From SAR202 cluster bacterium (GTDB lineage: Bacteria > Chloroflexota > Dehalococcoidia > Lucifugimonadales > Lucifugimonadaceae): a stretch of DNA of 52,545 nucleotides. The translations under genes were made by a program, and so were the position numbers. The notes under the pieces are model-generated. The model was not told the origin of the DNA and ran no database searches. It worked only from the letters and a program-made list of their open reading frames with translations. Location of the stretch: positions 1 through 52,545 of the forward strand of contig RQOU01000094.1 of the NCBI GenBank assembly GCA_008373165.1, in the 5' to 3' direction. Below, piece after piece: positions 10,090 through 19,668 of this stretch; within the stretch, counting starts at the first letter, position 1, and each line of letters opens with the position of its first letter.

Positions 10090-11766
10090 TTACTCTACCG
10101 CAATTAGATAGTCGTAGTGTGGTTGTCCTCCGTAAACCACCTCAATATCAATAGTGTCGAATTTATTGGCGAGTATCTTGGTAGTTTCTTTGATTTGTTC
10201 TGCGTTCACCATCTCTCCTGTATATACCGTGACGATCTCTGCTTGATTAGATTGGGTTTGGATTAGCTCAGTTAGAACAATTATTGGATCATGACCTACC
10301 GTAATGATGTCGTCGTTAAATGTTCCAAACGTCATTCCCTTGTGTATTTCATGCTTGTCGATTGTGACGTTTTTTGTGGCCTTGCAGATACGTCCTTCTC
10401 CAACTTCACTTATGATTTCATTCATTGCTTCAGCGTTTTCGTCAATGTTTTGGTCGAGTCGAAGGGCTACCAGCGCTGAAATCCCTGTTTGCACAGAGCG
10501 GGTGGGAACGACTCTCACGGTTTTGTCTGTAAGTGATGGGATTTGTTGGGCGGCTGGGACGATATTTTTATTGTTTGGCAGCAGTATTACGTGATCGGAG
10601 GGAGCTGTTTCGACAGCAGTAAGCAAATCTGCCACAGATGAGTTCATTGTGTCGCCGCCATCGACGATAGATGTCACCCCCAGACCGGCACTTTTCATTA
10701 AGTTTTTCAGGCCATCGCCTGCAGCAACGGCGACCACAGCAATCTCAGACGACACAACTTCTGTGCTTTCATCGTCATCCCTGCGTTCCGATGCCCATTC
10801 CGCAGTTTGATTATCCATATTAGCGATTTCGATGTTAGATAGCATTCCGTATTCTAGGCCGGCACTTAAAGCCTTTCCCGGATCCTCCATATGGACATGC
10901 ACTTTTGCGACTCCACCTATTCCGTCGACAATTGGTGAACGCCCGATAAGTTCCATTCGATCGCGAATATTTTCTAAATTTAGTTTTTCTGCTTCGATTG
11001 CAAAGACTGTGCAGTAACCCCAATCTAGCTCTTCAGATGCATTGACGAACTCGATATTTGCGGAACCAGAGAAGTCCGAATTCTCAGGAAGGGGAACGTT
11101 GATTACTCTTGCGAATGGAACCTCGCTGCGAAGGTATCGTAGTGCTCCGTCTAGCATCACTGCGAATCCAAACCCTCCGGAATCTACTACTTCCGCTTCA
11201 GCGAGTACTGGAAGCATGCCGGGTGTCCTACCGACGGAGTCAATAGATGCTGCAGCTACGTCAGCAAGAACTTTTTCCAAAGATTTATTTTGATCTGAAG
11301 AATTTTCTCCGACTTCGGCGCATTCGCGGTAGACAGTTAGCATAGTGCCTTCAACGGGATTTGGAACAACCCCATATGATTTTGTAGCTGCGATTCTTAT
11401 GGACCGGGCAAACTGCTCACCAGCCAATTTAGATTCCCCATCCAGGGCTTCCGATAGTCCTTTGAAAAACTGGGCTAGTATAAGTCCTGAGTTACCACGT
11501 GCTCCTAGTAGTGCAGAGCTGGCCATTTTTTTCGAAATTTCTGCGACAGAGTTAGATGCATACCCATTTAAATCATCCAGCACGGATTTCACAGTTAAAA
11601 GCATGTTAGTACCGGTATCACCATCCGGTACGGGGAATACGTTTAACGCGTTGATGGTATCTCTATTTACTTCAAGCGCTTGAGCAGCTGCGCTCACCAG
11701 GTCGACCAGAAGTGCTCCATCTGCATCTAAAACTGGTTCAGTTGATTTAGGCATCAGATGGTCCAC
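10090..11766 (-). CDS. DAK2 domain-containing protein (YloV/FakA-like fatty acid kinase)
   Basis: INALNVFPVPDGDTGTNMLLTVKS; LLGARGNSGLILAQFFKG; Dak phosphatase-like C-terminal half. Confidence 0.93.
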   Translation of the reverse strand: MDHLMPKSTEPVLDADGALLVDLVSAAAQALEVNRDTINALNVFPVPDGDTGTNMLLTVKSVLDDLNGYASNSVAEISKKMASSALLGARGNSGLILAQFFKGLSEALDGESKLAGEQFARSIRIAATKSYGVVPNPVEGTMLTVYRECAEVGENSSDQNKSLEKVLADVAAASIDSVGRTPGMLPVLAEAEVVDSGGFGFAVMLDGALRYLRSEVPFARVINVPLPENSDFSGSANIEFVNASEELDWGYCTVFAIEAEKLNLENIRDRMELIGRSPIVDGIGGVAKVHVHMEDPGKALSAGLEYGMLSNIEIANMDNQTAEWASERRDDDESTEVVSSEIAVVAVAAGDGLKNLMKSAGLGVTSIVDGGDTMNSSVADLLTAVETAPSDHVILLPNNKNIVPAAQQIPSLTDKTVRVVPTRSVQTGISALVALRLDQNIDENAEAMNEIISEVGEGRICKATKNVTIDKHEIHKGMTFGTFNDDIITVGHDPIIVLTELIQTQSNQAEIVTVYTGEMVNAEQIKETTKILANKFDTIDIEVVYGGQPHYDYLIAVE

Positions 11767-11969
11767 CTGTGGTAAATCCCGAGTGAATGCAGTTCAAGGT
11801 CACCAACCTAAATCGTATTTGAGTAAGTAAATTTCTATTGTTCAATACAGACACGCATGTTAACGTTAACCTACGGAGTTTCGGGTGGGCATTAATTCTC
11901 TTTACGGACCATTTGATCTCTTGTTACGTTTCATTTTTTATCTGAATTATTACCGAGAGTCTAATAGTT

Positions 11970-12194
11970 ATGCCAAGCTCAGACCAAATCAGGGCAAAAC
12001 TGGGTTTAGGGCCCCGCCCCAAGCCAATGTTTGGTCACAATCGATCACATGCTTTGAATGCCACGCGTAAAATTTCTAAACCTAATTTGCAAAATAAATG
12101 GGTTATGGTTGATGGGCAGCGTTATCGAATAAAATTGACCGCTCGAGAGATGCGTACCTTGGATAAGAAGGGTATATCTCTGTTATCAGGGTAG
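11970..12194 (+). CDS. rpmB: 50S ribosomal protein L28 (bL28)
   Basis: FGHNRSHALNATRKISKPNLQ signature; divergent to DAK2-degV-recG, a commonly conserved neighbourhood. Confidence 0.9.
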   Translation: MPSSDQIRAKLGLGPRPKPMFGHNRSHALNATRKISKPNLQNKWVMVDGQRYRIKLTAREMRTLDKKGISLLSG

Positions 12195-12215
12195 AGTTTC
12201 TTTGTACCCTCTCAT

Positions 12216-12245
12216 AAGCTCCTCTGAACGAGAGGGGCTTTTTTA
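12216..12245 (+). terminator. Rho-independent terminator of rpmB
   Basis: AAGCTCCTCT-GAACG-AGAGGGGCTT: 10-bp stem with one G-U pair, followed by TTTTA. Confidence 0.85.
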
Positions 12246-12320
12246 TTCAAGGCTCATAGCTAGTTTTGATCTTCTCTACAGGTAGTGTTTTCTTCAACCA
12301 TCTCGGGTGTCTTGATCCAT

Positions 12321-12998
12321 TTAATCATGTTCGTTCGCACCAGCATGTCTTAGCGCTTTGATTCCCATTTTCAGACCGTTTGGATAATCGAACACACCAG
12401 TACCTGAAATCAGTGTTGTTGCGCCGGCATTGATAACTTCTCTTGCGGTGTCGACCTTGATTCCGCCATCAACTGCAATCTCAAGATCTGTCCCGGTTCG
12501 GTGAGCCATTTCTGTTAGTTCTGTGATCTTGGGTAACATCTCACTCATGAAACGTTGTCCGCCGAATCCCGGCTCGACTGTCATTACGAGTACTCTTTCG
12601 ATTGATGAAATAAACGGCTGTAGTACCGAAGCCGGTGTATCGGGCTTTAGTGACACAGCCGCAACCATGCCCGTGACTCGCGTATCCCCTAGTGAGGTTT
12701 CGAGATCGTCACATGCCTCAACATGAATTGTGAATATGTCGCCTCCAGCCTCGGCGAACTGCTTTGCATAACGAGCTGGCTCAGTGACCATCATGTGAAT
12801 GTCGATTGGTAATTTAGTGAGTGGTCTTATGGCTTCAAGGATAGGTATTCCGATAGTGATGTTGGGGACGAAAAGGCCGTCCATCACGTCAAAATGAAGT
12901 TCGTCTGCACCGGCTTGTTCCACAGCCTCAATTGAATCGGCGAGATGTGCGAAATCTGCAGCCAAAAGAGAGGGAGAGATATTTATTTGATGTGACAC
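12321..12998 (-). CDS. rpe: Ribulose-phosphate 3-epimerase
   Basis: ISPSLLAADFAHL, HFDVMDGLFVPNITIG, VMTVEPGFGGQRFM, VDGGI. Confidence 0.95.
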   Translation of the reverse strand: MSHQINISPSLLAADFAHLADSIEAVEQAGADELHFDVMDGLFVPNITIGIPILEAIRPLTKLPIDIHMMVTEPARYAKQFAEAGGDIFTIHVEACDDLETSLGDTRVTGMVAAVSLKPDTPASVLQPFISSIERVLVMTVEPGFGGQRFMSEMLPKITELTEMAHRTGTDLEIAVDGGIKVDTAREVINAGATTLISGTGVFDYPNGLKMGIKALRHAGANEHD

Positions 12999-13015
12999 TT
13001 AGTGATCCTAGAGAG

Positions 13016-13753
13016 CTAATTTATGAGGTGTTCTGCTAGGGCATTCGGATAGTAGGACATGATGGTATCGGCGCCAGCAGACGCGCTGGCTACCATTCCT
13101 TCTATATCGTCCATCACTCCGGGGCCCGAAGCAATAATTTTCTTGCCACTGTCATGCACGGCTCGCACCTCATTGAAATTCATTGGATAGCGGGTGTAAA
13201 TCCACGATGAGTATGGATCTGATATTGCTAATGAAAGTTCACCAGCAGAGTTAGCTACCGTTGCACACTGGAAGTCTGAATCTCCTTCATAAAAGCGTCT
13301 TCTAACATCTACAGACTGGTGAATAAGACCAATTCCTACTGTTTTCGATAGTAAGTTTCGCTGTGATAATCCGCTACAGATTTTCCTTATGCTTCCAGGG
13401 TCTAGTGTTTTCATTTCTAGAATCAGGGTGGTTTCTGCAGTCCCATGTTCTTTTACGGCGTCGAATGTTTCTTCTAGAGTTGGAATTTGCTCTCCTTTGA
13501 ATTCAGAACTCCACCAACTACCTGCATCAAGATCTTTCAATTCAGAGAGTGTCATTTTAGCGACCTCTCCTGAACCGTTAGTTGTCCGGTCCACAGTGTC
13601 ATCATGCATGACGACTATGTGTTCGTCGACTGTTCCTCTAGCATCGATTTCGATTGCCATTCCCTTTTTGAGAGCAGCTTTGAAAGCGGCGATGGTATTT
13701 TCCGGGTATATCTCATCTAGACCACGGTGGGCGATGATGATCGAGTCATTCAC
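13016..13753 (-). CDS. Glycerophosphodiester phosphodiesterase family protein
   Basis: IIAHRGLDEIYPENTIAAFKAALKKG, EIDARGTVDEHIVVMHDDTVDRTTNG. Confidence 0.93.
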   Translation of the reverse strand: MNDSIIIAHRGLDEIYPENTIAAFKAALKKGMAIEIDARGTVDEHIVVMHDDTVDRTTNGSGEVAKMTLSELKDLDAGSWWSSEFKGEQIPTLEETFDAVKEHGTAETTLILEMKTLDPGSIRKICSGLSQRNLLSKTVGIGLIHQSVDVRRRFYEGDSDFQCATVANSAGELSLAISDPYSSWIYTRYPMNFNEVRAVHDSGKKIIASGPGVMDDIEGMVASASAGADTIMSYYPNALAEHLIN

Positions 13754-13807
13754 GGGGATTAAATCTTTTTCTTTTTTTCCTGAATTTCGGGGTTATTCAG
13801 TACAAAT

Positions 13808-15199
13808 TTAGTCCAATCCAGCTAGCATTTGCTTAGCCTCGGCAATCGCTTCGCTAACACGGTTGGGTGCAGTTCCTCCGGGAATATTACGGGCTGCAAC
13901 TGCTGATTCAAGAGTAATTTCCATTACATCTGCCTCAAACAAATCAGAAACTTCCTGGAAGTCACTTATCGTTAGATTACTGAATCCAATTCCACGTGCC
14001 ACACACTTTTTCGAAAGATCCGAAACAGCTATGTAGGCCTCACGGAACGGAACGTCTTTTGCTACTAAATAATCAGCGATATCGGTCGCAAGCATGAGAC
14101 TTTGTTCGGCTGCCTGTTTCATGCGATCTGTATCTACGGTAATAGAGTTCACCATGCCTGCTGCTGATTCTAAGGACTCGATTACGGTATCAGCGGTATC
14201 GAATAGACCTTCTTTATCCTCTTGGAGGTCACGATTGTAAGCAAGTGGAAGACCTTTGATTGTGGTCAAAAGAGCCATTAGCGCTCCATACACTCGACCC
14301 GTCTTTCCTCTAATCAGTTCTGCGAAATCGGGGTTGCGCTTTTGCGGCATAATGCTCGATCCTGACGTGTATTCGTCAGATAATTTAACGAATCCGAATT
14401 CGTCTGATGACCAAATCACCAATTCTTCGGCTAGACGAGAAAGATGTGCCATAGTGAGAGATGAGGCTGTGAGGAATTCCACAATGAAGTCACGGTCTGA
14501 TACCGCATCTATCGAATTACGAGATATTTCGGTGAAATCGAGTTGCTCAGCCACCCATTTCCTATCAATTGGATATGTGACGCCGGCGATAGCACCCGAT
14601 CCAAGTGGCATGGTGTCCGTCGATTCCGCTGCTTGGGCAAAGCGTGTGGCATCCCGATCAAACATTTCAAAATAAGCCAGTAAGTGATGAGCGAATACGA
14701 TCGGTTGTCCACGTTGCATGTGGGTGTATCCAGGGACAATAGTATTTACGTGCTGCTCAGCGAGATTTACCAGAGCACTTTGAAGTGCTCCTACAGCGTT
14801 AAATGCGCGGCCGCATGCAGCTTCAGTCCACAGGCGAGTATCAGTGGCGACCTGATCGTTACGCGAGCGTCCTGTGTGTAGTTTCCCCGCTGGATCACCG
14901 ATCAGTTCGTATAGACGAGATTCGATGTTCATGTGTATGTCTTCAATATCGGACTTCCATACGAACTCGTCGTTCTCGATTTCTAATGCGATTTTACTCA
15001 GCCCATCGACGATTTTATTAACGTCATCGGAATGAATAATGCCCTGACGACCTAACATACGTGCGTGAACGATTGAGCTGGCTATGTCTTCACGATACAG
15101 TCGACTGTCGTAATGAATTGAAACTGTAAAGTTACTGGCTAGTTGGCTGCCACGTGCGGCTGCAGATGGGTTTTTCTTTTTGTCGTTTGAACCTGTCAT
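13808..15199 (-). CDS. argH: Argininosuccinate lyase
   Basis: HTGRSRNDQVATDTRLW, YTHMQRGQPI, SGSSIMPQKRNPD. Confidence 0.97.
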   Translation of the reverse strand: MTGSNDKKKNPSAAARGSQLASNFTVSIHYDSRLYREDIASSIVHARMLGRQGIIHSDDVNKIVDGLSKIALEIENDEFVWKSDIEDIHMNIESRLYELIGDPAGKLHTGRSRNDQVATDTRLWTEAACGRAFNAVGALQSALVNLAEQHVNTIVPGYTHMQRGQPIVFAHHLLAYFEMFDRDATRFAQAAESTDTMPLGSGAIAGVTYPIDRKWVAEQLDFTEISRNSIDAVSDRDFIVEFLTASSLTMAHLSRLAEELVIWSSDEFGFVKLSDEYTSGSSIMPQKRNPDFAELIRGKTGRVYGALMALLTTIKGLPLAYNRDLQEDKEGLFDTADTVIESLESAAGMVNSITVDTDRMKQAAEQSLMLATDIADYLVAKDVPFREAYIAVSDLSKKCVARGIGFSNLTISDFQEVSDLFEADVMEITLESAVAARNIPGGTAPNRVSEAIAEAKQMLAGLD

Positions 15200-15390
15200 T
15201 AAATTTGGTCTTTTAGTTGTTGTTTTAATGCAAAGTGAAAATGCATAACGCTCATCATTATCGTTATTGACGGGAAATTTTTTTCATTAGTGTGAATTAT
15301 TCCGTTGCACCCGTTGCCTAATTCACTCTCAAAGGGCGATCGAAATGTTTGTGCTAGATACAAAAATTGTGCCTAGCGGGAAAAGGCACC

Positions 15391-16614
15391 CTATCGTGCT
15401 TCTGAATTTGTCTGTTTTCGAGCTTGTGTTCTAGCTGACAATGAATATATATCGATAAACCCGGTTGCAGCTTCATGGTCAAATGAGTCTGTAGTCGAGT
15501 AAGTTGCCAGATCAAAATCGTAAAGTGAAAATGGTGAACGCCGCCCGACGACCGTGCATGAACCTTTGTGAAGGCGCAGACGAACATCACCTGTTGAGTA
15601 TTCATGTGCACTGTCCATAAATGCAGCTATGTTTGTACGGAGTTCTGTAAACCAGCGGCCGTCATAGACCATGTCAGAGTAAATAGTCGACAGATTTGCC
15701 TTTACTCTCTGTTGTTCACGCGACATGGTTGATGTTTCCAGTGCTTTTAGAGCAGTATGCAATACAACAGCAGCCGGTGTCTCATAAACTTCACGTGATT
15801 TGATTCCCACGAGACGATTCTCGATGTGGTCAATACGCCCGACACCGTGATTTCCAGCGATCCGGTTGATGTCCGCAATTAAATCTACACCAGACTTCAG
15901 TGACCCATTTATGGAAATGGGGACACCTTTTTCGAACCCGATAGAAATTTCTATTGGTTCTTCAGGAGTGTCGGATATTGGCTTGGTCCAAGAGAATGCG
16001 TCTTCAGGGGGCTCTAGCCAAGTGTCTTCGAGATCTTCGCCCTCTATTGCCTGCCCCCAAAGATTACGATCTATGGAATAGACGCGCTGGTCACTTCCTA
16101 CTTCGCGCAGTTCAAGTCCTGCCTTTTGTGCGTATAGTTTCTCCTCGTCACGAGTCATGCCCCATTCACGTGCAGGGGCGATTATTTTCAGAGGATCTGC
16201 GTGGGCTGCTAGAGTCATTATCCCGGCATCGAACCGGACCTGATCGTTTCCTTTTCCCGTGCAGCCATGTGCGACAGCAGAAGCCCCGACTTCGCGTGCG
16301 GCTTCGACTAGTTTTTTCGCCATTAATGGCCGACCCAACGCGGTAGAAAGGGCGTATACGCCTTCGTACATCGCCCCTGCTTTTAGTCCGGGGAACACAT
16401 ATTCGTTAACAAACTCGTCTCTAACATCCCAAATGAGAGATTGGATGGCACCAGCCTGTGCGGCGCGTTCTTCTACACCGACGATTTCGGGGCCTGCGCC
16501 AAGATCAACGGTGAGAGTTACAACGTCCATGTTGTAGTTTTCTTGGATCCATACTGTTGAGATTGTCGAGTCCATGCCACCGCTGTAAGCGAGGACACAC
16601 TTTTCTCTTGCCAT
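15391..16614 (-). CDS. argG: Argininosuccinate synthase
   Basis: VLAYSGGMDSTISTVWIQE, AVAHGCTGKGNDQVRFD, YSIDRNLWGQAIEGEDLED. Confidence 0.97.
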   Translation of the reverse strand: MAREKCVLAYSGGMDSTISTVWIQENYNMDVVTLTVDLGAGPEIVGVEERAAQAGAIQSLIWDVRDEFVNEYVFPGLKAGAMYEGVYALSTALGRPLMAKKLVEAAREVGASAVAHGCTGKGNDQVRFDAGIMTLAAHADPLKIIAPAREWGMTRDEEKLYAQKAGLELREVGSDQRVYSIDRNLWGQAIEGEDLEDTWLEPPEDAFSWTKPISDTPEEPIEISIGFEKGVPISINGSLKSGVDLIADINRIAGNHGVGRIDHIENRLVGIKSREVYETPAAVVLHTALKALETSTMSREQQRVKANLSTIYSDMVYDGRWFTELRTNIAAFMDSAHEYSTGDVRLRLHKGSCTVVGRRSPFSLYDFDLATYSTTDSFDHEAATGFIDIYSLSARTQARKQTNSEAR

Positions 16615-16763
16615 ATCTGAGTTTGATTCCTTATATGTGAGGAGCCTGACGCTTCAATTGCGTCGCGATGTATTCAGACTATTCTCTCGCTTGTTGCAAG
16701 AGATGTCATCCCCAAGCCTTATCAAGGATGGTGGCTGTTCGTATCCGATATTGTGAGAGAAGT

Positions 16764-17966
16764 TTAGTTGTTTATATTTGTGAAAACTTTGTCCAATATG
16801 GCCACAGCCTCATCGATTTCTTCTCGCGTTACGTTGAGTGGCGGCATGAAACGAACCATATTGGGCCGGACGGCATTGATCAGTAAACCTTCTGGCAGTG
16901 CCGCTGTTACGGTTGCTCCTGCGATTTCTTCAGTCATTTGGATAGCTATTAACAATCCCATCCCTCTCACTTCTTCTATAAAGCTGTGCTTTTCTGCCAA
17001 TGCCGTCAGTTTGCCTTGAAAATAGGCACCGGTTTCAGTTGCTAATGCTGGAATGTCTTCATCTACGATCACTTTGGCTGCTGCAGATCCAGCAGCGGTA
17101 GTCAGAGCGTTACCACCAAAGGTTGAACCGTGATCACCTGGTTCTAATACCGAGCAAAACTCTTTTGTTGTGAATGCACCAAGTGGCGCACCAGACCCAA
17201 GTGCCTTCGCAAGTGTCATTACATCTGGTTCTACACCCGCGAATTGCTGGTATCCAAATAGAGTTCCTAGTCGGCCCATGCCAGTTTGAACCTCATCCAG
17301 CATGAAAAGAATGTTCTTGTCGTGGCAGAAGTCCATCACATCTTTTAGGTAGTTATCGGAAGGAACATTTACTCCACCTTCTCCTTGTACTGGCTCAAGT
17401 AAAACAGCACAAGTTTGTCCTTCTTTGTAAGAGTCTTTAATTGCTTGGATGTCGTTGTATGGGACATTTACGAAACCTGGCATCAATGGTCGCCAGTTAT
17501 CTTGATAGTGTGGCTGACCGGTTGCTGCCATCATGGCTTGAGTGCGCCCATGGAATGAGTCCAGAGTTGTGATGATTTCATATGCGCCATCTAATTTGAT
17601 CTTGCCCCATTTTCTAGCAACTTTACAGGCACCTTCGTTGGCCTCTGCACCAGAGTTGCAAAAGAAAACTCTATCGATGTCAGAATTGTCCACAATTATT
17701 TTTGCGAGTGGTAGTTGTGGGGTCGTATAGAACAAGTTTGACATCTGTAAGATTTTGCCCGCTTGATCACGAATCGCATCAGTGACTGCAGGGTGGCTGT
17801 GCCCGAGGTTGAGTACCGCCCACCCTGCTGTGAAGTCTAGATAGCTGTTACCGTCATTATCAAACACTCTGGTACCTTCGCCACGTACCAGCACAGGAGG
17901 CATGCGATTTACTACTTGCATGTAGTATTTTGATTCGAGATTTTTGTATTCAGCCGAGCTAGTCAT
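16764..17966 (-). CDS. argD: Acetylornithine/ornithine aminotransferase family (class III)
   Basis: FCNSGAEANEGACKVARKWG, DSFHGRTQAMMAATGQ, LDEVQTGMGRLG, LAKALGSGAPLGA; position inside arg cluster. Confidence 0.92.
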   Translation of the reverse strand: MTSSAEYKNLESKYYMQVVNRMPPVLVRGEGTRVFDNDGNSYLDFTAGWAVLNLGHSHPAVTDAIRDQAGKILQMSNLFYTTPQLPLAKIIVDNSDIDRVFFCNSGAEANEGACKVARKWGKIKLDGAYEIITTLDSFHGRTQAMMAATGQPHYQDNWRPLMPGFVNVPYNDIQAIKDSYKEGQTCAVLLEPVQGEGGVNVPSDNYLKDVMDFCHDKNILFMLDEVQTGMGRLGTLFGYQQFAGVEPDVMTLAKALGSGAPLGAFTTKEFCSVLEPGDHGSTFGGNALTTAAGSAAAKVIVDEDIPALATETGAYFQGKLTALAEKHSFIEEVRGMGLLIAIQMTEEIAGATVTAALPEGLLINAVRPNMVRFMPPLNVTREEIDEAVAILDKVFTNINN

Positions 17967-18147
17967 GTTTGTTCTCCCTGAGAGCCTTCGACGATAGGCG
18001 GTAGCCCTAGTATTCTCGATTAGTTGCGCTTTTGCTCAGAATACTTTGTACTTGATACCTTGATCTGATGAATCTGAGCCGAAAAAGGTCGATAGAGAGA
18101 GAACTATACCGTAGGCGTGATCTACTTGACGACCGTTAAAATGGTAA

Positions 18148-18723
18148 TTAGTCCTTCCGGCCCGGTTTCCACCCGCGCGTTACGGCCTTCGCAAATAAAA
18201 CTGCAGCAAGCATTGATGATGCGACCATAGCAGGCCATTGATAGCCAAAGGGTATCGCTAGTAGCAATATAACGATCAGGCCTGTCAGTGCGCCGTGAGC
18301 GCTACTCTTGACCCACGCGATCATCAATATACCTGCGACTATTCCCGTAATACCTGCCAATGGCATCAGTCCTAGGACTACACCCGCTCCAGTGGCAAGT
18401 CCTGCGCCACCTTTGAATCGATTGAATATTGGATACCAGTGTCCAATTACCGCTGCTGCACCTGCGATTATCCAAAGATCTTGAGGCGCACCCATCATAT
18501 TCGCTATAAATACCGGTAACGCACCTTTTAGTCCATCTGCAAGAAATACTGCTGCACCTATTCGTTTATCGATTTTTCGAAAAACGTTTGCAGCGCCCGG
18601 GTTACCTGTACCGACTTCGAACAAATCGATACCAGATCGCATTGTGAACAACCGTGCAAACGGAATCGAGCCAAGCAAATAGCCAACAACCAGCATCACA
18701 ATTACGTGGCTGCTCGTATCCAT
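18148..18723 (-). CDS. plsY: Glycerol-3-phosphate acyltransferase PlsY
   Basis: GYLLGSIPFARLF, GTGNPGAANVFRKI, GHWYPIFNRFKGGAGLATGAGV; multi-TM. Confidence 0.95.
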   Translation of the reverse strand: MDTSSHVIVMLVVGYLLGSIPFARLFTMRSGIDLFEVGTGNPGAANVFRKIDKRIGAAVFLADGLKGALPVFIANMMGAPQDLWIIAGAAAVIGHWYPIFNRFKGGAGLATGAGVVLGLMPLAGITGIVAGILMIAWVKSSAHGALTGLIVILLLAIPFGYQWPAMVASSMLAAVLFAKAVTRGWKPGRKD

Positions 18724-18759
18724 CTTTTGTCCTTTATTTGGTCTGTTATGAGTAGGCAG

Positions 18760-19566
18760 TCAGATGATTCTTGTGCCAATATCCTCGCCTTCAACGCAGG
18801 CTAACAGTGCCCCTGAAATCCGACCATCTATGATGTGCCCTGATCCAACAACAGACACTGCGTCGACGCAGGCTTGGATTTTGGGAATCATTCCTCCTGC
18901 AGCGATCCCGCCGGCGATTAGGTCCATTGCCTGCCCTTTAGTCATTCGGGGTATCAGGCGCCTTCTGGCATCCAGAACGCCTTCTACGTCGGTCTGGAAT
19001 ATCAGTTGATTAGCCTGAACGGCTTTAGCAATGTGTCCTGCCGACGTATCGGCGTTGATATTCAATATTCCATCTTCATTGATGTTTGATGGGTAGAGAT
19101 TTAGTGCTGTGGGAGCAATTACAGGAATATAGCCAGCATTAATGAGAGCTTCTATTGGGGCTGGATTTGCTTTGACGATTTTTCCTACATATCCGAGATC
19201 TGGGTTAAGCACTTCTGCTTCTAGCAATCCATCTGACACCCCGGAAATGCCGACAGCGTTTGCCCCTGCTGATTGAAATTCAGCAACCAGTTGAGAGTTT
19301 ACGAGTCCAGCCAGGACAGCTATAGCAACATCAAGAGTCGCTTTGTCGGTGCGTCTTAGTCCATCAATGAATTCTGGTTGTATTCCTTGCTTGGCGACCC
19401 AGTCAGTTATCACTTTTCCACCGCCATGCACCACCACTGGTTTTATACCGCGTTTCCATAAGGCGGCGATATCAGGAATAGTACTGTCGCCCTCACCAAG
19501 GGTACTGCCACCGACTTTTATGACGATTGTTTTATTTTCCAAGACGCGTGGTATTGCGGTGTTCAT
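18760..19566 (-). CDS. argB: Acetylglutamate kinase
   Basis: IVIKVGGSTL, PVVVHGGGKVITDW, ITNINADTSAGHIAKA-like core (LNINADTSAGHIAKA), GGMIPKIQAC. Confidence 0.94.
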   Translation of the reverse strand: MNTAIPRVLENKTIVIKVGGSTLGEGDSTIPDIAALWKRGIKPVVVHGGGKVITDWVAKQGIQPEFIDGLRRTDKATLDVAIAVLAGLVNSQLVAEFQSAGANAVGISGVSDGLLEAEVLNPDLGYVGKIVKANPAPIEALINAGYIPVIAPTALNLYPSNINEDGILNINADTSAGHIAKAVQANQLIFQTDVEGVLDARRRLIPRMTKGQAMDLIAGGIAAGGMIPKIQACVDAVSVVGSGHIIDGRISGALLACVEGEDIGTRII

Positions 19567-19668
19567 ACGAATACCACCATATTTTTAGAAAAGTACAAGT
19601 AATTTGGGTTAATGAGCAACAGTCCGACCCTTTGATGGCCTATCACTGAAATAGCCTTTTGTTGAGGA

